63,576 nucleotides of DNA. It comes from Oscillibacter sp. Lineage in GTDB: Bacteria; Bacillota; Clostridia; Oscillospirales; Oscillospiraceae. Position numbers and translations under genes: made by a program. Shown in pieces: positions 1 through 7,056 of this stretch. Under the pieces are notes generated by a model. It made no database searches, was not told where the DNA came from, and saw only the letters and a program-made list of their open reading frames with translations. The first letter of the stretch is position 1, and each line of letters begins with the position of its first letter. Where the stretch lies: the NCBI GenBank assembly GCA_022797935.1, contig JAAWLO010000005.1:1-63576 (forward strand), in the 5' to 3' direction.

Positions 1-456
1 GTGTCCGCCAGCTTCACCACGGACCTCCACTCCATCGGCCAGTTTATTCAGGATGGGTCCCGGACCCTCTTTGAGACGGTTCTTTGGGTCGAGCAGGCCC
101 AACGGAAAATCACGGTGCCCCCCGGGCCGGGAAATGTGGATGGCCTGGACTTCGCGGCAGGGATGACCTTGCAGACGATGAATGAAAAGGCCATGAAAGG
201 AACCCTCCTGGCCCACGTGGACGGCGGCGCACCCAACCTGGTCATTACCCTGAACGAGCTGAGCGACTACACCTTCGGCGAGCTGGTGTACTTCTTCTGG
301 AAGAGCCTTGCCGTTTCCGGCTACATGATCGGCGTGAATCCCTTTGACCAACCGGGGGTGGAGGCGTACAAGAAAAATATGTTTGCGCTTCTGGGCAAAC
401 CGGGGTATGATGGAGCCCGGGAAGCGTTGAAACAGCGGCTGGAGAGCCTGCAATAA
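1..456 (+). CDS. pgi: Glucose-6-phosphate isomerase, C-terminal part
   Basis: This is the 3' portion of glucose-6-phosphate isomerase, the cytoplasmic enzyme that interconverts glucose 6-phosphate and fructose 6-phosphate in glycolysis. The gene runs off the left edge, so the true start is not visible and the first GTG is only an in-frame codon. About 151 residues remain. The family's C-terminal signature is clear: [18 protein letters not shown] followed by a Leu-Gly-Lys-Pro-Gly segment. The stop lies 18 bases before the next gene, so it probably shares a transcript with the HAD phosphatase and HPr genes, which also belong to sugar metabolism. Confidence 0.93.
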   Translation: MSASFTTDLHSIGQFIQDGSRTLFETVLWVEQAQRKITVPPGPGNVDGLDFAAGMTLQTMNEKAMKGTLLAHVDGGAPNLVITLNELSDYTFGELVYFFWKSLAVSGYMIGVNPFDQPGVEAYKKNMFALLGKPGYDGAREALKQRLESLQ

Positions 457-474
457 GAATAAGGGGGGACGCCG

Positions 475-1122
475 GTGAAACGGGGAGCGATTTTCGACAT
501 GGACGGTCTGCTGCTGGATACGGAGCGGCTGTATCAGGAGAGCTGGGTGGAGATGGCCCGAATCTTCGGCCAGCTTCCTGACCCGGCGTTTCCCTCCGCC
601 GTCAGCGGCACCAGCGGCGAGGGGATGCGGGAGGTCATCCGCCGGTATTATCCGGCGGCAGACCCGTATGCCTTTCAGGCAGGATGTCTCGCCCGGGTGG
701 ACGCTATTCTGGACCAACAGGGCCCCCCGGTAAAGCCTGGAGCCGGGGAACTGCTGGAGTATCTCAGCGCACAAGGTGTGAACATCGCGGTAGCCAGCAG
801 CAGCGGCCGGAAGCGGATTTTGTCAAACCTCCGCGCCACGGGGCTGGAGCGCTTTTTCGACGCCGTGGCCAGCGGCCAGCAGGTGGAGCGCGGGAAGCCG
901 GAGCCGGACATCTTTCTCCTGGCCGCGAAAAAAATCGGGCTGCCGCCGGAGGACTGCTATGTCTTTGAGGACAGTCTCAACGGCGTCCGGGCCGGTATGG
1001 CGGCGGGATGCCTCACCGTAATGGTGCCGGATTTGGTTCCGCCGCCGGACGGCCTGCCAGTCAGCAGAGTCTGCGCCAGTTTGCATGAAGCCAAGGAGCT
1101 AATGGAACAGGGTCTCCTTTAA
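475..1122 (+). CDS. HAD-superfamily phosphatase, beta-phosphoglucomutase-like
   Basis: This 215-residue protein is a HAD hydrolase with an alpha-helical cap, of the type that includes beta-phosphoglucomutase and small sugar-phosphate phosphatases. Motif I is FDMDGLLLDTE near residue 8, with both Asp residues. Motif II is the ASSSGRK stretch near residue 107, the motif III Lys is in GKPEPD near residue 142, and motif IV is FEDSLNGVRAG near residue 162. Translation starts at a GTG preceded by a strong GGGGGG-type ribosome site. The neighbours pgi and ptsH suggest a sugar-phosphate substrate, but the sequence alone does not fix which one. Confidence 0.85.
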   Translation: MKRGAIFDMDGLLLDTERLYQESWVEMARIFGQLPDPAFPSAVSGTSGEGMREVIRRYYPAADPYAFQAGCLARVDAILDQQGPPVKPGAGELLEYLSAQGVNIAVASSSGRKRILSNLRATGLERFFDAVASGQQVERGKPEPDIFLLAAKKIGLPPEDCYVFEDSLNGVRAGMAAGCLTVMVPDLVPPPDGLPVSRVCASLHEAKELMEQGLL

Positions 1123-1154
1123 CAAAGAAGATACAGAAGCAGGAGTTGAACGCC

Positions 1155-1415
1155 ATGAAACAGTTTACCTACACCATTCAGGACAACGTGGGAATACACG
1201 CCCGCCCGGCGGGGATGCTGGCCAAAGCGGCCAAGGCGCTGGACAGCGCGGTGACGGTCGAAAAAGCGGATGGCAAATCTGCCGCCGCCACAAAGCTGAT
1301 GGCCGTGATGGGTCTGGGTGTCAAATGCGGCGATACGGTCACAGTCAAGGTAGAGGGCGGCGACGAGGCCGCAAACGCCGCCGCACTGGAAGCGTTTTTC
1401 AAAGAAAACTTATAA
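1155..1415 (+). CDS. ptsH: Phosphocarrier protein HPr
   Basis: HPr is the small cytoplasmic carrier that takes phosphate from enzyme I and passes it to the sugar-specific PTS IIA domains; several such transporters are encoded further along the window. The protein has 86 residues, the normal length. The active-site His lies in GIHARPAG near residue 12, and the regulatory Ser region near residue 46 reads SAAATKLMAVMGLG, where the usual KSIMGVM motif is altered. I chose the ATG at 1155 because an AGGAG site lies 9 bases upstream; an in-frame TTG at 1146 overlaps that site. It follows the HAD gene after 32 bases and is probably in the same operon. Confidence 0.93.
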   Translation: MKQFTYTIQDNVGIHARPAGMLAKAAKALDSAVTVEKADGKSAAATKLMAVMGLGVKCGDTVTVKVEGGDEAANAAALEAFFKENL

Positions 1416-1434
1416 ATCTATGCAGGAGCAGGGC

Positions 1435-1599
1435 TAGGCCTTGTTTGGAAATTGGCGGAATGCTGGATTGGGGCAGATTTTTTTGCCAGGCAAGGCGATT
1501 GGACGCAGGAATCCTGACGGATTTCAAGTCCAATCAACGCAGTTCTGGCAGAAAAAGATGCCCTAAAACGGCGTTTTGCCATTTTTCAAACAAGGCCTA
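1435..1599. repeat. Palindromic dispersed repeat, copy A (165 bp)
   Basis: This element starts TAGGCCTTGTTTGGAAA and ends TTTTTCAAACAAGGCCTA, so the ends are inverted repeats bounded by TA. The complementarity continues inward for about 70 bases per arm and includes GATTGGAC facing GTCCAATC, so it could fold as one long hairpin. Near-identical copies lie at 7650-7814 and 56061-56224, with end fragments near 30080 and 39142. It carries no plausible gene. The TA borders and size resemble a MITE of the IS630/mariner type (inference). Here it sits between the arms of a flanking inverted repeat, GCAGGAGCAGG and CCTGCTCCTG, possibly a split terminator of ptsH. Confidence 0.85.
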
Positions 1600-1619
1600 A
1601 AACCGGTCCTGCTCCTGTG

Positions 1620-1973
1620 TATTGACAAGGGAAAGGCTATATGCTTGCGGATGCCCGCAAAGAGATAGCCCAGGCCGTTGGCAGCAGGGAACATGTGGGC
1701 AGGTCTTCGCCCCGCCGGAATATAGACGTCAATCACCGGCCGTCCCGTCTCTTCAGAAGGGCCGTCTTCTTTTGAAAATCACTTCACCAAGGAACACCTC
1801 TGGTCCACCGCCATTTCGAAAGAGAAAAGGCTGGACCATCGTCCCAGGAGCCGCTGGAGCGCAGAACAGGAAGTACAGACGGTCCCTCCGAAAGCGCCTG
1901 CTCACACAGAAATGAATCTCACGATGAGACGCGATTCCTGCTTGGAATCAGATCCCACCGTGAGATTTATTTT
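1620..1973 (+). ncRNA. Candidate structured non-coding RNA or long structured 3' UTR
   Basis: No protein is recognisable in this stretch, but it holds a chain of hairpins. At 1635-1670 two 6-bp stems (GGCTAT/ATAGCC and TTGCGG/CCGCAA) flank a 4x4 internal loop and an ATGC tetraloop. GGCCG at 1673 can pair with CGGCC at 1737, enclosing a GGGC/GCCC stem. At 1801-1838 TGGTCCA pairs with TGGACCA around an inner GCC/GGC. The stretch ends in an intrinsic terminator at 1915-1973. It matches no RNA family I recognise: tmRNA, RNase P, SRP and T-box signatures are absent. Whether it is a separate RNA or the tail of the ptsH transcript cannot be decided here. Confidence 0.35.
1915..1973 (+). terminator. 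Two-storey intrinsic terminator
   Basis: AATCTCACGATG at 1915 pairs with CACCGTGAGATT at 1956. An inner GATTCC/GGAATC hairpin sits inside, and the run TTTATTTTTA follows on the plus strand. It would end transcripts coming from the ptsH side. A hairpin of the same plan and partly the same sequence lies at 5002-5061. Confidence 0.75.
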
Positions 1974-2051
1974 TAAGTAATCCAGTGGATGAACAGGGAC
2001 AGCATTCTAAATGATCATTCCGCCATACAAAAGCAGAAAACCTCTTCTGAT

Positions 2052-2495
2052 TCACTTTCCACCATAAGCACGAGCATCCATCGGAGCTTGCTCGATCATG
2101 GTATCAACTACATCCTTTGGAACTTCAATTACAGATTCTATCACCAAAACCGTATCTTTGTTAAAGTAAAGTGATTGGCGATATCTCCAATACAAAAAAG
2201 CCGATAGAAGAACAAGTACAGCTAAAACTGCCGCATATACGCCCCGGCGAACCCAAAGGCGTCTTTTTTGGATGGCCTCAAATTTTGATTCCCCCAAACT
2301 CGAAAGCAGTTCCGCGGCACATGCCGCAGGCTCGCCAAAGGTAGCCGCATACTCGGCGTAATCCGCTTCCGGTCCTGCCTGCTGAAAGTCATCCAGCATC
2401 TCCGCGAGCCGGCCAAGAAGACGGTCCCTGTCGGCTTTGCCGCAGAAAAGAGAGCGTTTCACACGCAATTGATACTGTTCAGCCGCTTTCATCAT
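2052..2495 (-). CDS. HAAS-like membrane partner of a PadR regulator
   Basis: This 147-residue protein has a soluble helical N-terminal half with Asp/Glu-rich segments (residues about 20-65), then a basic stretch and one transmembrane helix near residues 87-106, then a short extracytoplasmic tail. Small proteins of this plan (HTH-associated atypical sensor, DUF1700- or DUF6120-like) are typically encoded directly after PadR-family regulators. Its ATG overlaps the PadR stop by four bases (ATGA), so the two are translationally coupled. By analogy it may tether or modulate the regulator at the membrane; no enzymatic motif is visible. Confidence 0.6.
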   Translation of the reverse strand: MMKAAEQYQLRVKRSLFCGKADRDRLLGRLAEMLDDFQQAGPEADYAEYAATFGEPAACAAELLSSLGESKFEAIQKRRLWVRRGVYAAVLAVLVLLSAFLYWRYRQSLYFNKDTVLVIESVIEVPKDVVDTMIEQAPMDARAYGGK

Positions 2496-2812
2496 GGTTC
2501 ACTCTCCCCTTCCTTCAACAGTAATGTGACCCCTTCAATAAAGTCGTTGTAACGCGCAATCAAGTCCTCCAAATAGCGCCGTCCCTCGTCGGTGATTTGA
2601 TAATACTGCCGCCTCCGCCCATCCGGGGCGGTTGATTTATGCAGGTCCTGAACATAGTTGTTTTCCATAAGCCGGTAGAGAAGCATGTATGGAGGTACGA
2701 TGTTCAGCCTGTTCCCAGAGCCTTTGCAGAGGTTTTCCGCAATCTGATGGGCGTACATATCCTCCCTGCTCAGCATGGCAAGAACGAGCATTTCCGCAAC
2801 GGCCCGTTTCAA
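2492..2812 (-). CDS. PadR-family transcriptional regulator
   Basis: This 106-residue winged-helix protein has the PadR layout: an N-terminal helix (AEMLVLAMLSRE), a recognition region with YRLMENNYVQDL, and the wing RRQYYQITDEGRRYLE followed by a C-terminal dimerisation helix. The first codon appears to be TTG at 2812, next to a GAGGAG ribosome site with short spacing. The next in-frame Met, seven residues in, has no comparable site. It forms an operon with the downstream HAAS-like membrane protein. The target genes are unknown; autoregulation is usual for the family. Confidence 0.85.
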   Translation of the reverse strand: MKRAVAEMLVLAMLSREDMYAHQIAENLCKGSGNRLNIVPPYMLLYRLMENNYVQDLHKSTAPDGRRRQYYQITDEGRRYLEDLIARYNDFIEGVTLLLKEGESEP

Positions 2813-2991
2813 ATTCTCCTCTATGCCCTGGGCAGAATTGTTTTTAGACAGAGGTAATCACATCCTCCCTAAAAAATGAAAAAAGCCTCAAAAAAACCTA
2901 TAGGAATTATAATAGCATTTTCCATTTTCGTCAATACGCGCCCGCCAAAAAATAATTGATATTTAATTTTTAATGTCATTGAAAATTTTAG

Positions 2992-3020
2992 TTGACAAAA
3001 TATTAGCGCGGTGATACCAT
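2992..3020 (+). promoter_or_regulatory. Sigma-A-type promoter of the three-gene unknown operon
   Basis: TTGACA at 2992-2997 is followed by a 17-base spacer and TACCAT at 3015-3020, within AT-rich DNA upstream of the gene at 3144. The untranslated leader would be about 115 bases. The rest of the gap from 2813 to 3143 holds only AT-rich sequence in which I see no gene. Confidence 0.65.
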
Positions 3021-3143
3021 TAAAACTAGTAAAGGAATACAAATCGAAAACGTAAAGGCGTACGAGTTTCAAGGGGGATGGATCTATCGATGCGCTTGTA
3101 TGGACGCCAGGCATAACTTGAAACAAGAAAAGAGGATATGCGC

Positions 3144-3740
3144 ATGAACATTCCAAGTAACCTTATGACCCGTGTTGCTTCGCCCTATTCCAGGATGGGG
3201 AACCGGCAAACAGCACAGGGGGACGGTCAAAAATCCGCTTTTGACATGTATCTGGATGTGGACCGCCAGCGGCAGAAGATGCGGGAACTTCCGCCGGGCC
3301 GGATGCTGGACTCCGTGTATATGCAGTTCAGGGACGATTACCGAGCCTGGAAAGCGCAACGCCCGGAGGCGGTTCTTCCAGACTCCCAGGGCCGGAGTGA
3401 GGAAAACCTGGCGTTTCTGCGGAAGCGTTACGCCGGGGACCTGTCTGCCTTTGAGATTTACGACGCGCTGGATACCATGAAAGAGATGGGTATTCTCAGT
3501 GAAAAGGGGCTGCGCTGCGCCGAGGGCATTACGATGATCCGGCTGGACATAAAAGGCGGAGTCTTTCAGACCTCTGTGGACCCGGATTCCGACGCCGCGT
3601 GGCTCCATGGCTTCGACGAGGCCCCCATGGTGGGGTTCCGCAGTTTGGACGACATCCTCTCCTGGGCAAAGGATTTCCGGGAGGACGATTGGCCGGACTT
3701 TATCACCGGAGCAGAGGCGATGGCCCGGGGCTGGATTTAA
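3144..3740 (+). CDS. Hypothetical protein, first gene of an unrecognised operon
   Basis: I do not recognise this 198-residue protein. It has no signal peptide or membrane helix and is rich in charged residues. A helical segment near residues 102-122 (SAFEIYDALDTMKEMGILSE) resembles a segment in the next gene (residues about 66-92, LMHELNAMGAIS), so the two may be distant paralogues. I chose the ATG at 3144 over the one at 3138 because AGAGGA lies at normal distance from the former. The gene is followed after 27 bases by the second member. Composition matches neighbouring chromosome genes, so recent transfer is not indicated. Confidence 0.7.
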   Translation: MNIPSNLMTRVASPYSRMGNRQTAQGDGQKSAFDMYLDVDRQRQKMRELPPGRMLDSVYMQFRDDYRAWKAQRPEAVLPDSQGRSEENLAFLRKRYAGDLSAFEIYDALDTMKEMGILSEKGLRCAEGITMIRLDIKGGVFQTSVDPDSDAAWLHGFDEAPMVGFRSLDDILSWAKDFREDDWPDFITGAEAMARGWI

Positions 3741-3767
3741 ATACATATTTGTAAAGGAGAACGCAGC

Positions 3768-4364
3768 ATGGACAGTGGAGTCAATTACATAGTCAACAAC
3801 ACAGGCATTCCCACCTCGGAGTGGGGAAAATACAAGCCCGCAGGCGTTAACCCAGACGGTCCCTCAGTGGACTTTTCGGAACTTCTCTCCGGCAAGAACC
3901 AGGAAATCACCGGCAAACTCACCGACGGGGCGAAAAAAACCTTGCAGCGACTGAAGGCCAACCCCAATTCCATCTCCAAGCGGGACTGGATGGACCTGAT
4001 GCACGAGTTGAACGCCATGGGTGCCATCAGCGATCTGGACTACGGCTGGACGAGAGTGGATTTCCATTTTGTACCCTTGGGGGACATGGACAACCCCTAT
4101 TCCATCTCGCCGGACCTGCAAAACACCCTGGACCGGATCAACCAGTGGCCAGGAAGCCCCTTGGACTACCTGGATCAGTGGGCTTTTTCTCTGAAGAAAT
4201 GGGGCGCGGAGCTGTCCCGGGAACGGAATTCCGATGGTACGCCCAAGTACAAGGACGTTTCCCCGGTCTACGAGCAGGCGTCCGCCTGCGGCCGGGTGTC
4301 CAATCTGATTAAGAGCCTTCTGCCGGCGGACCTGTTTGCCGAGAAGCAGGGAGGCCGCGCATGA
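3768..4364 (+). CDS. Hypothetical protein, second gene of an unrecognised operon
   Basis: This 198-residue soluble protein has no family I recognise. It starts at an ATG preceded by AAAGGAG. A predicted helical region near residues 45-85 carries the same DxMxxLxxMGxIS-like pattern as the upstream protein, and the length is the same, supporting a duplication origin (inference). A Trp-rich middle (residues about 120-145) is unusual. Its stop overlaps the ATG of the third gene (ATGA), so translation of the last two genes is coupled. Confidence 0.7.
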   Translation: MDSGVNYIVNNTGIPTSEWGKYKPAGVNPDGPSVDFSELLSGKNQEITGKLTDGAKKTLQRLKANPNSISKRDWMDLMHELNAMGAISDLDYGWTRVDFHFVPLGDMDNPYSISPDLQNTLDRINQWPGSPLDYLDQWAFSLKKWGAELSRERNSDGTPKYKDVSPVYEQASACGRVSNLIKSLLPADLFAEKQGGRA

Positions 4365-4963
4365 ACATTGGGGCACTTCTCCATTTTGCAATACCGGATG
4401 CTGCCGCGCTGCCGCAGCGGTCCCACCCGGTCTCCGGTTTCTCTGCCTTCGCGGAGAGTCTGATGGCGAAACGGGAAAAGCCTGTGCATCGTTTTATTCA
4501 AGGGCCAGATTTTTTTCTGCGAATGGGGAAAAATATCCTTTGCAGCGGCGGCGTGGGCAGTTCGACCCCGCAGACCTACGAAGCGGAATTTACCGCCGGT
4601 TCCACGGACGAGGCCCCTGTCGTCCGTATCCGGGGCACGTCCAGCAGCGGGGAATTTGGCTTTACCTGCCGTATCCGTGACATTGACCCCTCCAATACTT
4701 CCTACGCAGAGTTGGCGGTGCTGAACCGCTGGCTCTGCCGTATTGGGGCGTATCAGACGAAGTTCCCCGGCCAGGCCGGGGGCGTGCTGCCCTGCGGGAT
4801 GGACTGTGGAGACATCTCAAAAAAGCAGGATTTTATCAGCGGAATCCAAATCTTTATCGCTTCTGCCTCCAACTCCTCTCACTTCCCGAAGTACGGACCG
4901 AGCATTTACGCCTATGCCCGTGAGCTGCTGGGGGTGTATCAGGCGTTCGGGCAAAGCTCTTAA
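4361..4963 (+). CDS. Hypothetical protein, third gene of an unrecognised operon
   Basis: This 200-residue protein is not recognisable from sequence. It has scattered Cys residues (about positions 61, 102, 130 and two near 145-149), a Gly/Ser-rich beta-like middle, and a C-terminal helix (YAYARELLGVYQAF). There is no signal peptide. It begins inside the stop of the second gene (ATGA overlap) and ends about 40 bases before a large hairpin that probably terminates the operon. The three proteins are likely to act together, but neither motifs nor neighbours reveal the process. Confidence 0.68.
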   Translation: MNIGALLHFAIPDAAALPQRSHPVSGFSAFAESLMAKREKPVHRFIQGPDFFLRMGKNILCSGGVGSSTPQTYEAEFTAGSTDEAPVVRIRGTSSSGEFGFTCRIRDIDPSNTSYAELAVLNRWLCRIGAYQTKFPGQAGGVLPCGMDCGDISKKQDFISGIQIFIASASNSSHFPKYGPSIYAYARELLGVYQAFGQSS

Positions 4964-5001
4964 TGGGGCTGTGGACGCTCTTGTCTCCCCATCAACCATC
5001 A

Positions 5002-5061
5002 GTCCCACGGTGAGACACTATCCATAGGAAACAGAAGTTCCTATAAAGCTCACCGTGGGAC
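5002..5061. terminator. Nested perfect hairpin between convergent genes
   Basis: GTCCCACGGTGAG at 5002 pairs perfectly with CTCACCGTGGGAC at 5049, and an inner ATAGGAA/TTCCTAT stem is enclosed. It lies between the convergent genes ending at 4963 and 5158. There is no strong T-run on the plus strand, so a terminator role is inferred from position. Its arms share the CACGRTGAGAC core with the terminator at 1915-1973. Confidence 0.55.
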
Positions 5062-5157
5062 ACGAATGCAAAAATGGATATTTTGCCGCCAGCTGTGTCA
5101 CTGTTTTTTCATACACACATGGTCTTGCTTTCTGATAATTGTGAAAGGCGAAGCAGT

Positions 5158-5766
5158 TCATCGTCTGCTTCGCCTCAAGGTATTCATCTCGTATTTTACC
5201 AGCCCGTGCCGGACACAGTACAAACAGAGGCTTCCGCCTCCGCCCATCTGGGGCATCCGGAAAGCGGGGGACTGTTCCGGATACAGGCGGCTGAGCCAGA
5301 CCCGATCATCCTTCACCCAGGCCGCGAAAAGCAGGTAATGCTCCTTTTCCATGGGATGCTCCACCGTGATATAGAGCTCATCCTCCACCTCCGCCTCCGA
5401 CACCGTCAAGGGTTCCGGCGGCTCAGCGGGAACCAGAGGCGGCAGCTGTCTTCCACAGCAGGAGACCGAGGCATGGCTTGTGCTGGTAAGCAGATTGCTG
5501 CAGACCGGGCAGACGTAAAACCTCGTCCGGTCCAGCTTCCCCACGTCCGGGCAGTTGGGCCGCAGTTCCCCCTGCATCAGCTCCCGCAGATCCGCTCCCA
5601 ACAGGCTGGAAAGAGGCTCCCAGAGGGAGACATCCGGACAGCCCCGCCCGCACTCCCATTTGGACACCGTTTTATTGCTCACATGCAAGGCGTCCGCCAG
5701 CTGCTGCGTCAGTTCCTTTTCCCGGCGGAGCCGCAGAATCAATTCGCCGATTTTTTTGCAGTCCAT
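5158..5766 (-). CDS. HTH regulator fused to a desulfoferrodoxin-like domain
   Basis: The N-terminal 65 residues are a Cro/C1-type helix-turn-helix ending in the common SKWECGRGCPDVSLWEPLS stretch. Residues about 80-110 then carry CPVC...SCCGRQL, the four-cysteine pattern of a desulforedoxin iron centre. The C-terminal part has EHPMEKEHY and CLYCVRHGL, matching the HPMxxxH and CxxH iron ligands of superoxide reductase. The usual first His (the KHVP element) is missing, replaced near PPLVPAE, so catalysis is doubtful and a redox- or iron-sensing role is more likely (inference). One codon is absent from HTH helix 2 (LTQQLAD where LTQxQLA is usual). Targets are unknown. Confidence 0.8.
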   Translation of the reverse strand: MDCKKIGELILRLRREKELTQQLADALHVSNKTVSKWECGRGCPDVSLWEPLSSLLGADLRELMQGELRPNCPDVGKLDRTRFYVCPVCSNLLTSTSHASVSCCGRQLPPLVPAEPPEPLTVSEAEVEDELYITVEHPMEKEHYLLFAAWVKDDRVWLSRLYPEQSPAFRMPQMGGGGSLCLYCVRHGLVKYEMNTLRRSRR

Positions 5767-5806
5767 AGTCCCTCCCCCTTCCTTCTCCCGAACATTATAT
5801 CAGTCT

Positions 5807-6145
5807 TCAGAGACGTTCCGCCCCGGGGTTCTCCAAAAGGCACAGTTCACACAGCATTTCCAATTCCTCTGTGTGGTCCTCCGCCGGATCTTCGTACTCC
5901 AAGCGCTTGAGAACCTCCAGGGCAACCGCCTCCTGACCGTACCGGTTCCAGAGCGCCTGCAGCTTCCGGTTGCCGCAGTTTCCGGCGGAAAGCTGGAAGC
6001 GAAGACGGTTCAGCCGGGCCGGGATATCCTGCACCGGGGCCAGAAACAGCGCTCCCGCCGGGACACACCGGGCGGCTATGACTCCCATTTCCGGATGGCG
6101 GTTCTTATAAGCCTCCCGGAGCTCTCGTTTTCGGTTGTTGTCCAT
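5807..6145 (-). CDS. Small GIY-YIG-nuclease-like protein
   Basis: This 112-residue protein resembles the short proteins annotated in Firmicutes as GIY-YIG nuclease family. It has an N-terminal RELREAYKNRHPEMGVI segment, a central FLAPVQDI...RFQLSAGNCGNRKLQALWNRYG block, and the acidic C-terminal EDPAEDHTEELEMLCELCLLE. The classical GIY and YIG tripeptides are not clearly present, so nuclease activity is uncertain. It starts at an ATG behind GGAGG and appears monocistronic. The assignment rests on remembered family resemblance. Confidence 0.6.
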   Translation of the reverse strand: MDNNRKRELREAYKNRHPEMGVIAARCVPAGALFLAPVQDIPARLNRLRFQLSAGNCGNRKLQALWNRYGQEAVALEVLKRLEYEDPAEDHTEELEMLCELCLLENPGAERL

Positions 6146-6295
6146 GGGTACACCTCCTCTCTCCGTGAACGGGTTCTATAACATTTGTATTATAGCAGAC
6201 CTTCGTCCAAAAGGCAATCCACGTTCCGCAGACTCGCTTTTTGAAGCAGCCGCTCCCCCCCCTCCTAACAAACGCGAGTCCGGAAAAGCAAATGG

Positions 6296-6325
6296 AAAAA
6301 GCACGATTCGAAAATCGTGCTTTTT
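6296..6325. terminator. Bidirectional intrinsic terminator
   Basis: AAAAAGCACGATT (6296-6308) and AATCGTGCTTTTT (6313-6325) form a perfect 13-bp stem with a 4-base loop and T-runs in both directions. It ends the minus-strand sigma/anti-sigma operon. Confidence 0.9.
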
Positions 6326-6405
6326 CAGCCGCATCAGCCGGGCGGCACCTTCACGGCGGCCGCCCCGGCGATGCGCCTCACCGGTTGCCGGTCTCTCCGG
6401 CCGCC

Positions 6406-7056
6406 TTACTCCTCTACGTCAGAGGCAGGTCTGGACTCGGTGGAAATCTGGACCTCCTCGGTTCCCTGCAGACCCGCCTTTGCGCTGTCCAGCGCGCCCA
6501 TGTTCTGGCCAGAGCCGCTGGTGGTGACATAGTACATGTTGGAATCCTCCGCAGAGGAGAGAATCATGTGGTCCTCCACCGTGCCCTGGACGGTGATGAT
6601 GGTCGTGACATCGCCATCCTCCACCTCCATGGTATACTCGCCGTTCTGGGTCAGGGCATCGGTGATGTCGGTCTCTTCCCCGTTGATCTTGAGGTACAGA
6701 CGGCCATCCCGCTCCTCCGTAACGGCAGAGCCTTGCTCGGAGAACAAGCCCTGAATGGTGCCGTCGGGGACGCCGTCGGAGACGTTCACCGTAAAGGTCT
6801 CGTCACCATTCGTGGTGGTCAGCGTGATCGCAAAGGACCGGTAAATGCTTTCCAGCAGCTCTCCGCCGCTGGCCGCGTTGGCGCTGACCGCCAGAGCCAC
6901 GGTAAGCATAGCAGCCAATCCCGCTGCCCGCAGGGCCTTCCAGGGCCGCCGGGTGCTCTTCTTCGTCTCGTTCATTTTCAAAAGGACCTCCTTCTTCGCC
7001 TCGCCGGAGGCCCGGAGCCGGGAAAAGGTTTCGCGATACAGATTCTCGTCAATCAT
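6406..7056 (-). CDS. Membrane-anchored anti-sigma-like protein
   Basis: This 216-residue protein overlaps the ECF sigma factor gene by eight bases and is encoded directly after it, the normal place for a cognate anti-sigma factor. The N-terminal 45 residues are charged and cytoplasmic. One transmembrane helix (AGLAAMLTVALAVSANA) follows near residues 45-61. The rest is an extracytoplasmic, Thr/Gly/Asp-rich beta-type domain. No zinc-binding HxxxCxxC anti-sigma motif is visible, so the mechanism may differ from ZAS-type factors. The inferred role is to hold the sigma factor inactive until an envelope signal arrives. Confidence 0.65.
   Translation of the reverse strand: MIDENLYRETFSRLRASGEAKKEVLLKMNETKKSTRRPWKALRAAGLAAMLTVALAVSANAASGGELLESIYRSFAITLTTTNGDETFTVNVSDGVPDGTIQGLFSEQGSAVTEERDGRLYLKINGEETDITDALTQNGEYTMEVEDGDVTTIITVQGTVEDHMILSSAEDSNMYYVTTSGSGQNMGALDSAKAGLQGTEEVQISTESRPASDVEE

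Noticed and set aside
1436-1600. Small proteins encoded within the dispersed repeats (for example a frame reading LDWGRFFCQARRLDAG)
   Set aside because: The frames exist only because the repeat lacks stops; they have no ribosome sites and are not equally preserved between copies.
1620-1973. tmRNA, RNase P or SRP RNA in the structured gap
   Set aside because: The conserved sequence blocks of each family are absent.
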